64,000 nucleotides of DNA, from contig NZ_FOCQ01000016.1 of assembly GCF_900110165.1 (NCBI RefSeq), positions 1 to 64,000 of the forward strand. Reading direction: 5' to 3'. Below, one piece after another: positions 38,685 to 47,434 of the stretch (its first letter is position 1; every line of letters starts with the position of its first letter). The translations under genes and the position numbers were made by a program. The notes under the pieces are model-generated. The model was not told where the DNA came from and searched no databases. It worked only from the letters and a program-made list of their open reading frames with translations. This stretch comes from Lihuaxuella thermophila. GTDB taxonomy: Bacteria > Bacillota > Bacilli > Thermoactinomycetales > Thermoactinomycetaceae.

Positions 38685-39977
38685 TTATCGGGAAATTCCC
38701 CGTGATGGATAGAGGAGATATTTCTCGCGCAAATCCTTGAATTTATTCAGTTCTCGCGACCATTCCCGGACGATTTCCGCTGCCGGAATCCCCTGGTCAA
38801 TCCGTTTCCGCACTTGATCGGTTCCGGTTAATTTATCCATCCAGTACGGTTCCCGGGATTCCCGCCATGCGAACTGAGCAGGATACAGTTTTTTTGTTTT
38901 TTCAATGATCATAAGTCCTGTCAGGATCGGATCGAACGCATCCGGATCTTCCACATGCACCTGGATTCCGCCCACCGCTTGATCTTTGTATTTGGAGAAG
39001 GTGGGAGTGAAATAGGCTTCACGAAAGGAGACTCCGGGAAGACCGGCTTTGTTCAATTCTTCCGCCAGCTTCCACCCCTCGATGTAAGGAGCTCCGATCA
39101 GTTCGAACGGCCGAGTCGTTCCCCTGCCCTCCGACAAGTTGGTCGCTTCAATCAAACCCGTTCCCGGGTACACCATGGCGGTATCCGGTGTCGGCATATT
39201 GGGGGAAGGCAAAACCCAGGGTAAACCGGTTTCCGAAAACCGCTGGTGGCGAACCCAGCCTTTCATCTTGATGACTTGCAGTTCGGCTTTCTTTTTGCCC
39301 ATTTTCGGGAAAAACTCTTCATTAAACATTGTTGCCAATTCGCCGGCAGTCATTCCATGTCTCAGGGGAATCGGAAAGAGACCTACAAACGAACTGAATT
39401 TTTCATCCAGCACAGGTCCTTCAACCTTCTCACCGCCAATGGGGTTGGGGCGGTCCAGGACGATGAAGGGCCTGTCCGCGACGGCCGCCGCTTCCATGGC
39501 ATAAGCCATCGTATAGATATATGTATAGAAGCGGGTTCCCACATCTTGAATATCAAAAACGAGGACATCTACGTCTTGAAAAAGAGGAACCATGTCAGCC
39601 GGCTTTTTGCCATAGAGATTGACGAGAGGCAAGCCGGTTTTGGGGTCGATCAGCGTGCCGGGAATATCCCCAGCCTGCTCGGTTCCCCTCACCCCGTGTT
39701 CGGGGCCGAAAACTTTCGTCACACGGATTCCCCGCTCCAACATCGCGTCCAGCGCATGTTGATACTCGCGGGTGATTCCCGTCGGATTGGTGATCAATCC
39801 AACCCGTTTCCCCTTCAGCAGATCCGGGTTATCCAGAAGCACTTCCAAACCGGTCACCACGCCTCTTTTTTTCGGTTGAGGACGTTCGGTTTTGCCGCTT
39901 ACAAAATGATAGCCGGCCAAACAACTAAAAGCAATCAGAAAAGAAAGGGTTATAACCATCCACGGTTTTCGCTTCAC
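38685..39977 (-). CDS. namZ: Exo-beta-N-acetylmuramidase NamZ (DUF1343)
   Basis: 430 aa from a GTG preceded by GGGGG. N-terminal signal/anchor (about 5-25), then the DUF1343 fold: KRVGLITNPTGI, VFGPEHGVRGTEQAG with the catalytic-type Glu, FDIQDVGTRFYTYIYTM, and LDRPNPIGGEKVEGP. NamZ releases N-acetylmuramic acid from wall fragments outside the cell for recycling. It lies between the tRNA pair and repeat copy 3; this position is not used for it in B. subtilis. Confidence 0.93.
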   Translation of the reverse strand: MKRKPWMVITLSFLIAFSCLAGYHFVSGKTERPQPKKRGVVTGLEVLLDNPDLLKGKRVGLITNPTGITREYQHALDAMLERGIRVTKVFGPEHGVRGTEQAGDIPGTLIDPKTGLPLVNLYGKKPADMVPLFQDVDVLVFDIQDVGTRFYTYIYTMAYAMEAAAVADRPFIVLDRPNPIGGEKVEGPVLDEKFSSFVGLFPIPLRHGMTAGELATMFNEEFFPKMGKKKAELQVIKMKGWVRHQRFSETGLPWVLPSPNMPTPDTAMVYPGTGLIEATNLSEGRGTTRPFELIGAPYIEGWKLAEELNKAGLPGVSFREAYFTPTFSKYKDQAVGGIQVHVEDPDAFDPILTGLMIIEKTKKLYPAQFAWRESREPYWMDKLTGTDQVRKRIDQGIPAAEIVREWSRELNKFKDLREKYLLYPSRGISR

Positions 39978-40139
39978 GCCGACTGTCCCCCTTGTATTTT
40001 CGGGTGTACATTTCCCTTGTTGGTTCAGGATTCCCCATTAACTACATTCGGTCCTCCGCTCCATATTCCTGCAAAAAAGGAGACCCCTGGTCTGTGAAGA
40101 GGAAGAAGGCGGACTTTTTTCTGTAAGTGTAACAGTCCG

Positions 40140-40830
40140 ACTGAACGGAGAAGTTTGTTTTCCAGTGAAGCGACTTTCTCATGCATCGAAGCGGGGTCGG
40201 AAAGCGATTTTCGAGCGGGGCAAAAAAATCCACTTTTATTCCCGTGGTGTTCAGCAGCCGGAATCGATTTTTTTCTGTGGAAGTGTGCAGTTTTAAGAGT
40301 GTTTCTGTGGTTGTGCTTCCGGGGCGGTCGGCCATGTTGGTCTCCGTGCTCTTGAGGCCGGCGAAGAAGGTAAAACTGGCCGCTCCGGTCCCCCACTACG
40401 GGCGCGGATCAAACTCGCTGTCGCTCAAACAGGTGATCCGCTTCCTCCCTCCGTTCGGGACCTCCGCTGGATTCGGCCTCAAAGGCACTTCGTCCAATCA
40501 CGGCCTCCCTGCACGATTTTGCATCTCATCCCTTGATTATATCAACCAGTCAGATGTTTTCTGTGCAAGATTGACACGAATGAGCGGAGGAATTTGTTTT
40601 CCGGCGGAGCGACTCTGCCACGCATCGGAGCGAAGACGGAAAACATTTTCCGGAGCGGGCTTTCATCCCAGAGGTTGAGTCAAGCTATCATGGACTGTAT
40701 TCTTTACAAACTCCATGAGCAGAACCAGCGGAGAAATCTTTTTTGCGACGAGTGACTCTGCCACTGCATCGGAACGGAGTCGCAAAAAGATTTCGGAGCG
40801 TGATTAAAACAGATCCACATTCATCTCCAG
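40140..40830. repeat. Composite intergenic repeat, copy 3
   Basis: Complete copy: a solo hairpin-like unit (40142-40217), GC-rich box (about 40298-40520), H1 (arms 40589-40603 with 40637-40651, one mismatch), linker, and H2 (40733-40749 with 40779-40794, one base shorter on the right arm). It fills most of the roughly 900-base gap between divIC and namZ, where I see no gene. Orientation is as in copies 1 and 2. Confidence 0.9.
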
Positions 40831-40882
40831 GTTGTGCAAAAAGACATGCATGTTTAGTGTGAAAGTCATACGCTCCGGTGAC

Positions 40883-41266
40883 TCAGGGCCTAATTTCATA
40901 AATCTCTTCACCCGGTTTGCTGTAGCCCAGTTTATGAGCAAGTTCAAGGAGATAATCTTCATTTCCCAGCTTTTTAATTTCATCTTTGAGCGTCTGGGTT
41001 TCCGCTTGCACAGCCTGCAATTCTTTCTTTTTGGCCGCCAACTGTTCTTCTTTTTCCCAGATCCGTCCCTGCTGGATGATCAACTCTATGAGTGACCAGC
41101 TGATGATCACAATCATGGTTCCCAGCCAAATCAATCGGCGGCGGCGAACAGCGGGATGAAGTTTGTGCCTGGTTTGACGCGCTTTCTTTTCCGTTTCCGA
41201 AGAACGGTGAGGATTCCCGGTATGGCTAAAAGCGAGAATATTGTCCATAGGACGACGGGAAGGCAT
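40883..41266 (-). CDS. divIC: Septum formation initiator DivIC/FtsB family
   Basis: 127 aa. A basic cytoplasmic N-terminus, one membrane helix (about 45-64), a Glu/Lys coiled coil with heptad pattern (about 67-100) and a C-terminal EDYLLELAHKLGYSKPGEEIYEI typical of the family. It forms the FtsL-DivIB-DivIC complex at the division septum. It follows yabQ by six bases, in the rqcP-yabP-yabQ-divIC order of Bacillus. Confidence 0.94.
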   Translation of the reverse strand: MPSRRPMDNILAFSHTGNPHRSSETEKKARQTRHKLHPAVRRRRLIWLGTMIVIISWSLIELIIQQGRIWEKEEQLAAKKKELQAVQAETQTLKDEIKKLGNEDYLLELAHKLGYSKPGEEIYEIRP

Positions 41267-41272
41267 GTTTTT

Positions 41273-41842
41273 TCACCCTTTTCTCTTTTTCTTTGTCCAC
41301 CATGTCTTCATTTTTCCATAAATCCGCTGAATCTTTGCGAAATAAGGGCTGAAGAAATTTCTGAGCGGGCGTGTCATCCATTCAAGCGGGGTCAAGACTT
41401 TGAGGGCAACTTTCCCTAAAACGAGCAGCAATCTCCAGAGGACATGGAGCACCTTCTTCAAGAGCAGCCACAGGTAAACGAGGGGAACCCAGATGAGCGT
41501 ATGCAGGGCTAACACCAACCAGCGTAAGACCTGTTCAATCCATTGGACGAGACAGCGAATGCAGCGGCTCACCGGCCTGCTCAGCCAACTCAAATAGAGA
41601 AACAACCCCATACATACTGCGACAAAGATGTAGAAGCGGAGTTCTCCCCAGTTACTCCACATGAGCAAGCTGAAAACGAGAGCCGCCGAAACCGTCCAAT
41701 AGAGAAAGTCAACGAGTGAAACCGTCCAGCCTCTCAGGCGAAAGCGCGCTTTTAATACACGATAGGTATCCAGAATCACCCCGATCATGACTCCTGAGCT
41801 GAGCATAACGGCCATGGTCATCCATTGCGTATGAAAAGTCAC
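41273..41842 (-). CDS. yabQ: Spore cortex biosynthesis membrane protein YabQ
   Basis: 189 aa, GTG start overlapping the yabP stop (GTGA). Five hydrophobic helices in the first about 150 residues and a Lys-rich C-terminal tail. YabQ sits in the forespore outer membrane and is needed for cortex formation in B. subtilis. The assignment rests on topology, the TQWMTMAVMLSSGVMIGVILDTYRV N-terminus and gene order. Confidence 0.9.
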   Translation of the reverse strand: MTFHTQWMTMAVMLSSGVMIGVILDTYRVLKARFRLRGWTVSLVDFLYWTVSAALVFSLLMWSNWGELRFYIFVAVCMGLFLYLSWLSRPVSRCIRCLVQWIEQVLRWLVLALHTLIWVPLVYLWLLLKKVLHVLWRLLLVLGKVALKVLTPLEWMTRPLRNFFSPYFAKIQRIYGKMKTWWTKKKRKG

Positions 41843-42120
41843 TTAAATAACCTGCCCAACAAACTCTTGGTTTTTTCCCCCCGGGGCATGTGGACATCCA
41901 GATAACTGATGTCCATCAGTTGACCTTCAATGGAGACACGTCCCTGTTCTAAGTCCAGGTTTTTTATATGTAAGTCCTGTCCGCGGATTCCTAGATACCC
42001 GTATTCGGTTTGGAGCAAAAACTCTTCACTGTCAAAGCTCTCCACACTGACCACTCCGGTCACTTCCATGGTGTTCCGGTTGGTCATCACAATCTCATGC
42101 TGACTCATTTCCTCGACCAC
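41839..42120 (-). CDS. yabP: Sporulation protein YabP
   Basis: 93 aa, GTG start with GGAGG eight bases upstream; an internal ATG five codons on is possible. Small beta-rich protein with the YabP/YqfC signature: VTGVVSVESFDSEEFLLQT, YLGIRGQDLHIKNLDLEQG, SIEGQLMDISYLD. It is made in the mother cell under SigE in B. subtilis. Coupled to yabQ by a 4-base overlap. Confidence 0.94.
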   Translation of the reverse strand: MVEEMSQHEIVMTNRNTMEVTGVVSVESFDSEEFLLQTEYGYLGIRGQDLHIKNLDLEQGRVSIEGQLMDISYLDVHMPRGEKTKSLLGRLFK

Positions 42121-42160
42121 AGCATGTACCTCCTCTCTTGGTACATGATATGGACAAAGG

Positions 42161-42451
42161 TCAGAAATTAGAACTTAAGGACTCGTTCTCCTCTTCCTGC
42201 ACTTGTTCCTCTTTCAAAATGGTAAACAGGCTGGCCGCTTCTTCTTTTTTCACCGATTCCTGAAGTTTTTCGATGCGTGCAGTCACTTGTTTATGGCCAA
42301 AGCGGATGGTCAGTTCATCACCGACCCCAACATCGGTCCCCGCTTTCGCCACTTTGCCGTTGACCATCACTCTTCCCTGATCACAAATTTCTTTCGCCAG
42401 CGTACGGCGTTTCACCAGCCTCGACAATTTCAAAAACTTGTCCAGCCTCAT
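42161..42451 (-). CDS. rqcP: RqcP (YabO), S4-domain ribosome quality-control factor
   Basis: 96 aa from the ATG at 42451 with GGAGG five bases upstream. The S4 RNA-binding domain spans about 1-60 (MRLDKFLKLSRLVKRRT, DQGRVMVNGKVAKAG), with an acidic C-terminal extension. RqcP works with RqcH to add alanine tails on stalled 50S subunits. Upstream of yabP as in Bacillus. Confidence 0.95.
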   Translation of the reverse strand: MRLDKFLKLSRLVKRRTLAKEICDQGRVMVNGKVAKAGTDVGVGDELTIRFGHKQVTARIEKLQESVKKEEAASLFTILKEEQVQEEENESLSSNF

Positions 42452-42556
42452 GATTTCCTCCTTTCCTCCTTTTGTCAGTCCAGGTAAACATTCTGGATGT
42501 CCGCTGAAAATCCTGCCTTCATCCAATAAGGCTGACAAAGGAATCTGTTTGTCGGG

Positions 42557-44014
42557 TCACTCGGCCAGTTTGGCTTCGTTCCACCAGGCATCCATCTGTT
42601 CCATGGACAATTCCTCCAATGGCTTCCCATGGGCTTTCGCTTGTTTTTCTATATAACGGAAACGGCGGTCAAACTTGCGACAGGCGCCCAAGAGAGCCAG
42701 CTCCGGGTGGATGCCCATGAAGCGGGCAAGCGATCCCAGGACGAACAACAGATCTCCAAATTCTTCTTCCCGCTCTTCCGGCGTTTCGGCTTCAAACAGC
42801 TCCTTTAACTCCTCGTGCACTTTCTCCAGCACGTCTTCTTTGGTCTCCCAGTCAAAACCCGCTTTGGCCGCTTTCTTCTGCTGTTCATACGATTTGAGCA
42901 GCGCCGGCAAATGTTCCGGAATCCGATCCAACAACGATTGTTCTTCTTGCCCGCCCCGCTCCTCTTTTTTGATCTCTTCCCATTTCCGTTTGACATCGTC
43001 AGCCGTTTCTGCTGTCTGCCCGCCGAACACATGGGGATGCCGCCGAATCATCTTGTCCGAAAGACGATGGATCACTTCGTAAATATCAAAGGTCCCTCTC
43101 TCTTTGGCGATTTGCGCGTGCAACATTACCTGCAGCAATACGTCTCCCAGCTCGTCAGCCATCGCCTCTTCATCTTGGTCGGCGACCGCATCCAAAAACT
43201 CGTAAGCTTCCTCAATTAAATACGGTCGCAGGCTCTCATGGGTTTGTTTTCGATCCCAGGGGCAACCCTCCGGACTCCGCAGATGTTCGATCACTTGAGC
43301 GAGAAAATCAAAGCGCCGGTATAAGGCTGTCTCACTTTGGACAGGGGGGACGTAAACGGAGGTCAGATCGGTAAAATGATCCGCCCGGTCCAATTGAAAG
43401 AGCGGAACAGTCTCGATTCTTTCCAGTCCTTTCACGCCAAGAGCCGTTGCAATCCGGACCGGGTGGTCATCCGGATAAACCTCCATCAGAGACAGTTTGA
43501 CGTCGGAGGCGATGAAACGGTCATACACTTGCCCCACCAACAGATGGATGCGCGGGTCGATCCGCGAAGGATGCAGGTCATTCCCGTCGGCCAGCTGGAA
43601 TCCTTCGATCGGGTCAATTCCCAGCCGCGCAAAGGCTGCATCAAGAAAACTGCCGCCTCCCCGAACTTCGACTTCGATTCCCCGTCCGGGCCCTTCATTC
43701 CGAAGGATTTGCACGGCTTTTTCCGCCACCATCGGATGGCCCGGAACCGCATACACCACCGGGGAAGAGTGTTCGGCCATGGACAGCAGCCGATCCGCGA
43801 TTTCGCGGTACACCGAAGGAAAATCGTCATGCGCTTCGTAGACAGAGTCAAAGGTCTGAAAGTGAATTCCTTTTTGTTTGAGCCAGCGGACGACGGGATG
43901 CTTTTCCGTCCGGAGCCAAACATGTTTACTCTCCTCAAAAAGCATGAGGGTTCCCAAAGGCAAGGCCTGTTCATCCCCGAACCCGAGTCCGGCCACAATG
44001 ATTTTTCCTCTCAT
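42557..44014 (-). CDS. mazG: YabN: tetrapyrrole-methylase-like domain fused to MazG pyrophosphohydrolase
   Basis: 485 aa fusion. Residues about 1-220 form a TP-methylase-like domain (IIVAGLGFGDE, YAVPGHPMVAEKAV). Residues about 230-485 form two MazG modules with LRSPEGCPWDRKQTHESL, the EEAYEFLDAV EExxE motif and DELGDVLLQVMLH. It hydrolyses non-canonical NTPs. It lies between the SpoVB-like flippase and rqcP. Confidence 0.95.
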   Translation of the reverse strand: MRGKIIVAGLGFGDEQALPLGTLMLFEESKHVWLRTEKHPVVRWLKQKGIHFQTFDSVYEAHDDFPSVYREIADRLLSMAEHSSPVVYAVPGHPMVAEKAVQILRNEGPGRGIEVEVRGGGSFLDAAFARLGIDPIEGFQLADGNDLHPSRIDPRIHLLVGQVYDRFIASDVKLSLMEVYPDDHPVRIATALGVKGLERIETVPLFQLDRADHFTDLTSVYVPPVQSETALYRRFDFLAQVIEHLRSPEGCPWDRKQTHESLRPYLIEEAYEFLDAVADQDEEAMADELGDVLLQVMLHAQIAKERGTFDIYEVIHRLSDKMIRRHPHVFGGQTAETADDVKRKWEEIKKEERGGQEEQSLLDRIPEHLPALLKSYEQQKKAAKAGFDWETKEDVLEKVHEELKELFEAETPEEREEEFGDLLFVLGSLARFMGIHPELALLGACRKFDRRFRYIEKQAKAHGKPLEELSMEQMDAWWNEAKLAE

Positions 44015-44027
44015 GTGTTTCCCACCT

Positions 44028-45641
44028 CTACGAGCGTAGTAAACGCCATTTATCCAAAATCGGCAACAATTTCTTCTTCAACTTCGGCACTTTTTCCAGG
44101 TCGGAACGGCTGAGGAGTCCGAAGCGGAAAAGAGACCGGAAATAAACCAAGGCACCCGTCACCACGGACACCAATGAAGTGACCGCCATGGCCAGCCGGT
44201 ATGGCAACAAATCGGATACGGCCATCTGAACGGCTGTCATCATGAGAAAAGTAACCATAGCCATCCATCCGGCTGCCAACAACGATTTTCCGGCGATTCT
44301 TCCATTGTCCTTTGAGTATGCCAGCAGCGATCGCAACGCATGTAAATTGAGCAGGGTTGCGACTGCATAAGCGGCAACGGTACTGACGGCTGCCCCCCGG
44401 ATGTCCCACACGGGAATCAACCACAGGTTGAGCAGCAACTTAACCGCTACGCCGATGAATAAGTTTCTTGCCGGCAGATAAACCTTTCCCAACCCTTGCA
44501 AAATGCCGGAGGAGGTAATGCCGAGGGTGGAAAAAACGGTGGTCATGGCGAGAATAGCCAGGGCATCCGAACCTGCGGCGTCTTCAAACAACATCACATT
44601 GGCCGGGACAGCGATGACCGCCAGGCCAAGAGAGGCGGGCAGCCCGAACATCCAGGTCAAACGCAGGGCGAGTGAAGCACGTTCACCTGCTTCCCGAAAA
44701 TTCTTTTGCGTTTCGGCGATCGCGGGAACGATGGACAAAGAGATGGCGGTAGCGAAGAAGGAAGCAAACTGAATCAGTGGCTGCCCCCGGTCGTAAATTC
44801 CTTTGGCCTCAATCGCCGCGTCGTTCGTCCATCCGTTCCAAACGAGCAGATTGCCCACGGTAAACGAATCGACCAATGAATAGAGAGGAAGGACCAAGGA
44901 CCCGATGCAGATCGGAAGCGATAAGGCAAGGATGCCGGCAATCATTTGGCGGGTCGGCTCCCGTTCCGTCTGCCGGAAGGCGGTTCGTCCGGCCAGCGGC
45001 TGATTTTTCCTCAGGTAGATGAGCAAGACGATCAAAGAAGCGACCGCTCCCGTAAAAGCGCCGAAAACCGCTCCGGCTCCGGCATAGACAATCCCGTAAC
45101 CCATCTCGATAAAATAGAAGGACAAGGCCAAAATCGTGGTTACGCGGACCGTCTGCTCGATCACTTGTGAAACGGCAGTCGGCACCATATTTTGATGCCC
45201 TTGAAAATAACCCCGCAAAGCTGCTGTAAACGGAACGATCAATAAAGCAAAAGAAACCGTTTGAATCGGCAATGTGAGCAATGGACGGCTGCCCATCCAC
45301 TCGGCCACTTGTCCCGCACCGAAGAACAGCAGCAAAAAGAACAGACAACCGGTAGCAAAAAGAGTGACCGACGCCACCCGAAAAATTCTTTTCGCGCCAT
45401 CCGCATCCCCTTCCGCCAACTTTTCCGAGACCAATTTGGACACAGCGGTCGGGAAACCGGCAGTTGCCAGGATTAAGAGAGCACTATATAAAGGATATAC
45501 TTGCTGGTAAACATACATCCCTTCATTGCCGGTAATATTTTGATAAGGAATCCGATAAGCGGCTCCCAGGATCTTGGAAAGCAATGCGGCCAGTCCCAGG
45601 ATTGCCGCGCCTTTGACAAAGGACTGCCTAACCTGAGCCAT
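44028..45641 (-). CDS. Polysaccharide/lipid flippase of the SpoVB (YabM) family
   Basis: 537 aa with about fourteen hydrophobic helices of the MOP/MVF fold. N-terminal SFVKGAAILGLAALLSKILGAAYRIPYQN and ALRGYFQGHQNMVPTAVSQVIEQTVR are characteristic of SpoVB-type transporters. It probably flips lipid-linked wall precursors. It occupies the yabM position next to mazG/yabN; whether it serves sporulation or vegetative wall synthesis cannot be told here. Confidence 0.92.
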   Translation of the reverse strand: MAQVRQSFVKGAAILGLAALLSKILGAAYRIPYQNITGNEGMYVYQQVYPLYSALLILATAGFPTAVSKLVSEKLAEGDADGAKRIFRVASVTLFATGCLFFLLLFFGAGQVAEWMGSRPLLTLPIQTVSFALLIVPFTAALRGYFQGHQNMVPTAVSQVIEQTVRVTTILALSFYFIEMGYGIVYAGAGAVFGAFTGAVASLIVLLIYLRKNQPLAGRTAFRQTEREPTRQMIAGILALSLPICIGSLVLPLYSLVDSFTVGNLLVWNGWTNDAAIEAKGIYDRGQPLIQFASFFATAISLSIVPAIAETQKNFREAGERASLALRLTWMFGLPASLGLAVIAVPANVMLFEDAAGSDALAILAMTTVFSTLGITSSGILQGLGKVYLPARNLFIGVAVKLLLNLWLIPVWDIRGAAVSTVAAYAVATLLNLHALRSLLAYSKDNGRIAGKSLLAAGWMAMVTFLMMTAVQMAVSDLLPYRLAMAVTSLVSVVTGALVYFRSLFRFGLLSRSDLEKVPKLKKKLLPILDKWRLLRS

Positions 45642-45697
45642 GGTCTTCTCCTTTCAACACCACATTGCCTTCCATTATACTAGAGGATTGGACGCGC

Positions 45698-45727
45698 GAA
45701 AAGAAAAAGCAGGTGCTTCACCTGCTT
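45698..45727 (-). terminator. spoVT terminator
   Basis: A perfect 9-bp stem AAGCAGGTG/CACCTGCTT (45707-45715 with 45719-45727) with a U-rich run on the minus strand. Confidence 0.9.
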
Positions 45728-45730
45728 CCT

Positions 45731-46273
45731 TTATTGCTCCATTTGTTTGCCGAGAAATGAGGCTGCTGTGCTGGCAAGCTTCGTCTCTGTCTCGCCCATT
45801 TTGACTCCTTCATTTTTGGATAGAACGATCACTGCCCCAATCGGATCCCCTCCGGCGATAATCGGAACAACCACATACGATTGATATTCCTCAGGGGCTC
45901 CCTTAATGATTTCCGCTGTGCCCGGAGCTGTTTCGACAAGAGTTCGCCGCCCGTCCATACAATTTTCAACCAGTTCACCGATCGGCTTATCCAAATATTC
46001 CTTTTTTGAGGCTCCCGCAACCGCAATCACTCCATCCCGGTCACAAATTAACGTGATGTGTTGCAGGTTCTCATAAAGCGCTTCTGCATATTCTTGGGCA
46101 AAATCCCCTAACTCGCCGATAGGCGAATACTTTTTTAAGATGACTTCTCCATCGCGATCGACGAAGATCTCTAGCGGATCTCCCTCCCGGATGCGAAGCG
46201 TCCGGCGAATTTCTTTTGGTATTACCACACGTCCGAGATCGTCGATCCGACGCACAATGCCGGTTGCTTTCAT
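45731..46273 (-). CDS. spoVT: Stage V sporulation protein T, AbrB-type regulator
   Basis: 180 aa. N-terminal swapped-hairpin AbrB DNA-binding domain (MKATGIVRRIDDLGRVVIPKEIRR to about 50), then a GAF-like domain (about 55-180). It modulates SigG-dependent genes in the forespore. A SigG-type promoter lies at 46341-46370 and a terminator at 45698-45727, so it is monocistronic. Confidence 0.97.
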   Translation of the reverse strand: MKATGIVRRIDDLGRVVIPKEIRRTLRIREGDPLEIFVDRDGEVILKKYSPIGELGDFAQEYAEALYENLQHITLICDRDGVIAVAGASKKEYLDKPIGELVENCMDGRRTLVETAPGTAEIIKGAPEEYQSYVVVPIIAGGDPIGAVIVLSKNEGVKMGETETKLASTAASFLGKQMEQ

Positions 46274-46340
46274 ACAGAGTACTGCCTCGCTTTCGTAAAA
46301 AATTTTCTATCAGGCCCAAATGCTTATGTCCTAACGCCCA

Positions 46341-46370
46341 TAGTATTGTTCTGCTGGCAAAATATTATTC
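46341..46370 (-). promoter_or_regulatory. SigG-type promoter for spoVT
   Basis: GAATA (46366-46370) fits the forespore -35 GHATR. After 18 bases, AATACTA (46341-46347) matches the SigG -10 CATAHTA at six of seven positions. About 65 bases before the spoVT start. SigG control of spoVT is established in B. subtilis. Confidence 0.7.
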
Positions 46371-46384
46371 AGTTTCCATATACA

Positions 46385-46412
46385 TAAAAAAGCAGGGCAT
46401 GGTTGCCCTGCT
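46385..46412 (-). terminator. Terminator of the PrsA-like gene
   Basis: A perfect 9-bp stem (46391-46399 with 46404-46412) followed by six U residues on the minus strand. Confidence 0.92.
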
Positions 46413-46426
46413 TTCCGATGGTTCAT

Positions 46427-47434
46427 TTATTTCTCGGCCGGCTTCGGTGCCGGCAAGAAAGATTTGAATTGAAGTTCTTTTTGCACCATCTCTTCGAAAA
46501 TCTCTTGCTGCTTGTCCATTTTCAACTGATCCGGAGCCTGATCATAGCTTTTTTTGTTGCGTTCGACCACTTTGAGAATGTGGTAGCCGTAATCTGTTTT
46601 CACCGGGTCGCTGATTTTCCCGATCGGAAGCGTTTTGGCGGCATTGGCAAACTCGGGAACAAACATTTCCGGCGGCCCTTCCACTAAACCGCCTTGGTCC
46701 TTCGAGCCGGGGTCATCCGAATACTCTTTGGCCAGTTTGGCAAAGTCTCCGCCCGCATCCAGTTTTTTCTTGACTTCTTCGGCCCGTTTTTTGGCCTCGG
46801 CATCCGTGCGCTTGGGTTTGTCATTCCCGACGCCGATGAGAATGTGGTTGACTTTTACGTTGTCATATTGCAGCTTTTTTAAGCGTTCCTCATAATAAGC
46901 CTGGATTTTGTGGTCCCGGATGATAAATTCACGCAATTCATCCTTGGTGAAACCTTTTCCTTTGATCGCTTCTTCAATGGATTGCGGCCCCTTCTGCCCG
47001 TCTGCCGCCTGTCCGCTTTTCAATTGGCTTTCGAGCTGTTTCAGTGTTTCATCCGCTTTTTTCTCATATTCCCCGTCGGGTACAACGCTTGCAATATAAA
47101 GCTGTCCGGCAAAATCCTTCGCCAGCTGGGCTTTGATTTCATTCTGTTTTCCTTTCAGGCTGGGATCGGTAAACATCATCGCAAACTGGGGCTGAAAGAA
47201 ACTGAACACATTGATGTAACGATTGAGCTCTCCTTCGGTGATCTTCCCGCCCTTAAATTCGGCCACCACTTTTTTGCTGGTCGTGCTGAGCGGTTTGAAC
47301 TGTGTCGGTTGGGTCGTTTGCTGTGCCTGTTTTTGCTCTTGTTTTTCGGCTGTACCGCAACCGGTCAATACCATAGAGCTTGCCAGAAATATGGTTAACG
47401 CTCCGATCACGAGCCGCTTATTCCACACCTGCAT
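46427..47434 (-). CDS. PrsA-like peptidyl-prolyl isomerase lipoprotein
   Basis: 335 aa from the ATG at 47434, with AGGAG nine bases upstream inside the end of mfd (17-base overlap). The lipobox LTGC follows a helix, giving a lipidated Cys. A SurA-type N-terminal chaperone region (about 60-200) and one parvulin PPIase domain (about 200-290; VNHILIGV, FAKLAKEYSDDPGSKDQGG, YGYHILKV) follow. It folds exported proteins outside the membrane. B. subtilis has its paralogue yacD near cysK; here it sits between mfd and spoVT. Confidence 0.92.
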   Translation of the reverse strand: MQVWNKRLVIGALTIFLASSMVLTGCGTAEKQEQKQAQQTTQPTQFKPLSTTSKKVVAEFKGGKITEGELNRYINVFSFFQPQFAMMFTDPSLKGKQNEIKAQLAKDFAGQLYIASVVPDGEYEKKADETLKQLESQLKSGQAADGQKGPQSIEEAIKGKGFTKDELREFIIRDHKIQAYYEERLKKLQYDNVKVNHILIGVGNDKPKRTDAEAKKRAEEVKKKLDAGGDFAKLAKEYSDDPGSKDQGGLVEGPPEMFVPEFANAAKTLPIGKISDPVKTDYGYHILKVVERNKKSYDQAPDQLKMDKQQEIFEEMVQKELQFKSFLPAPKPAEK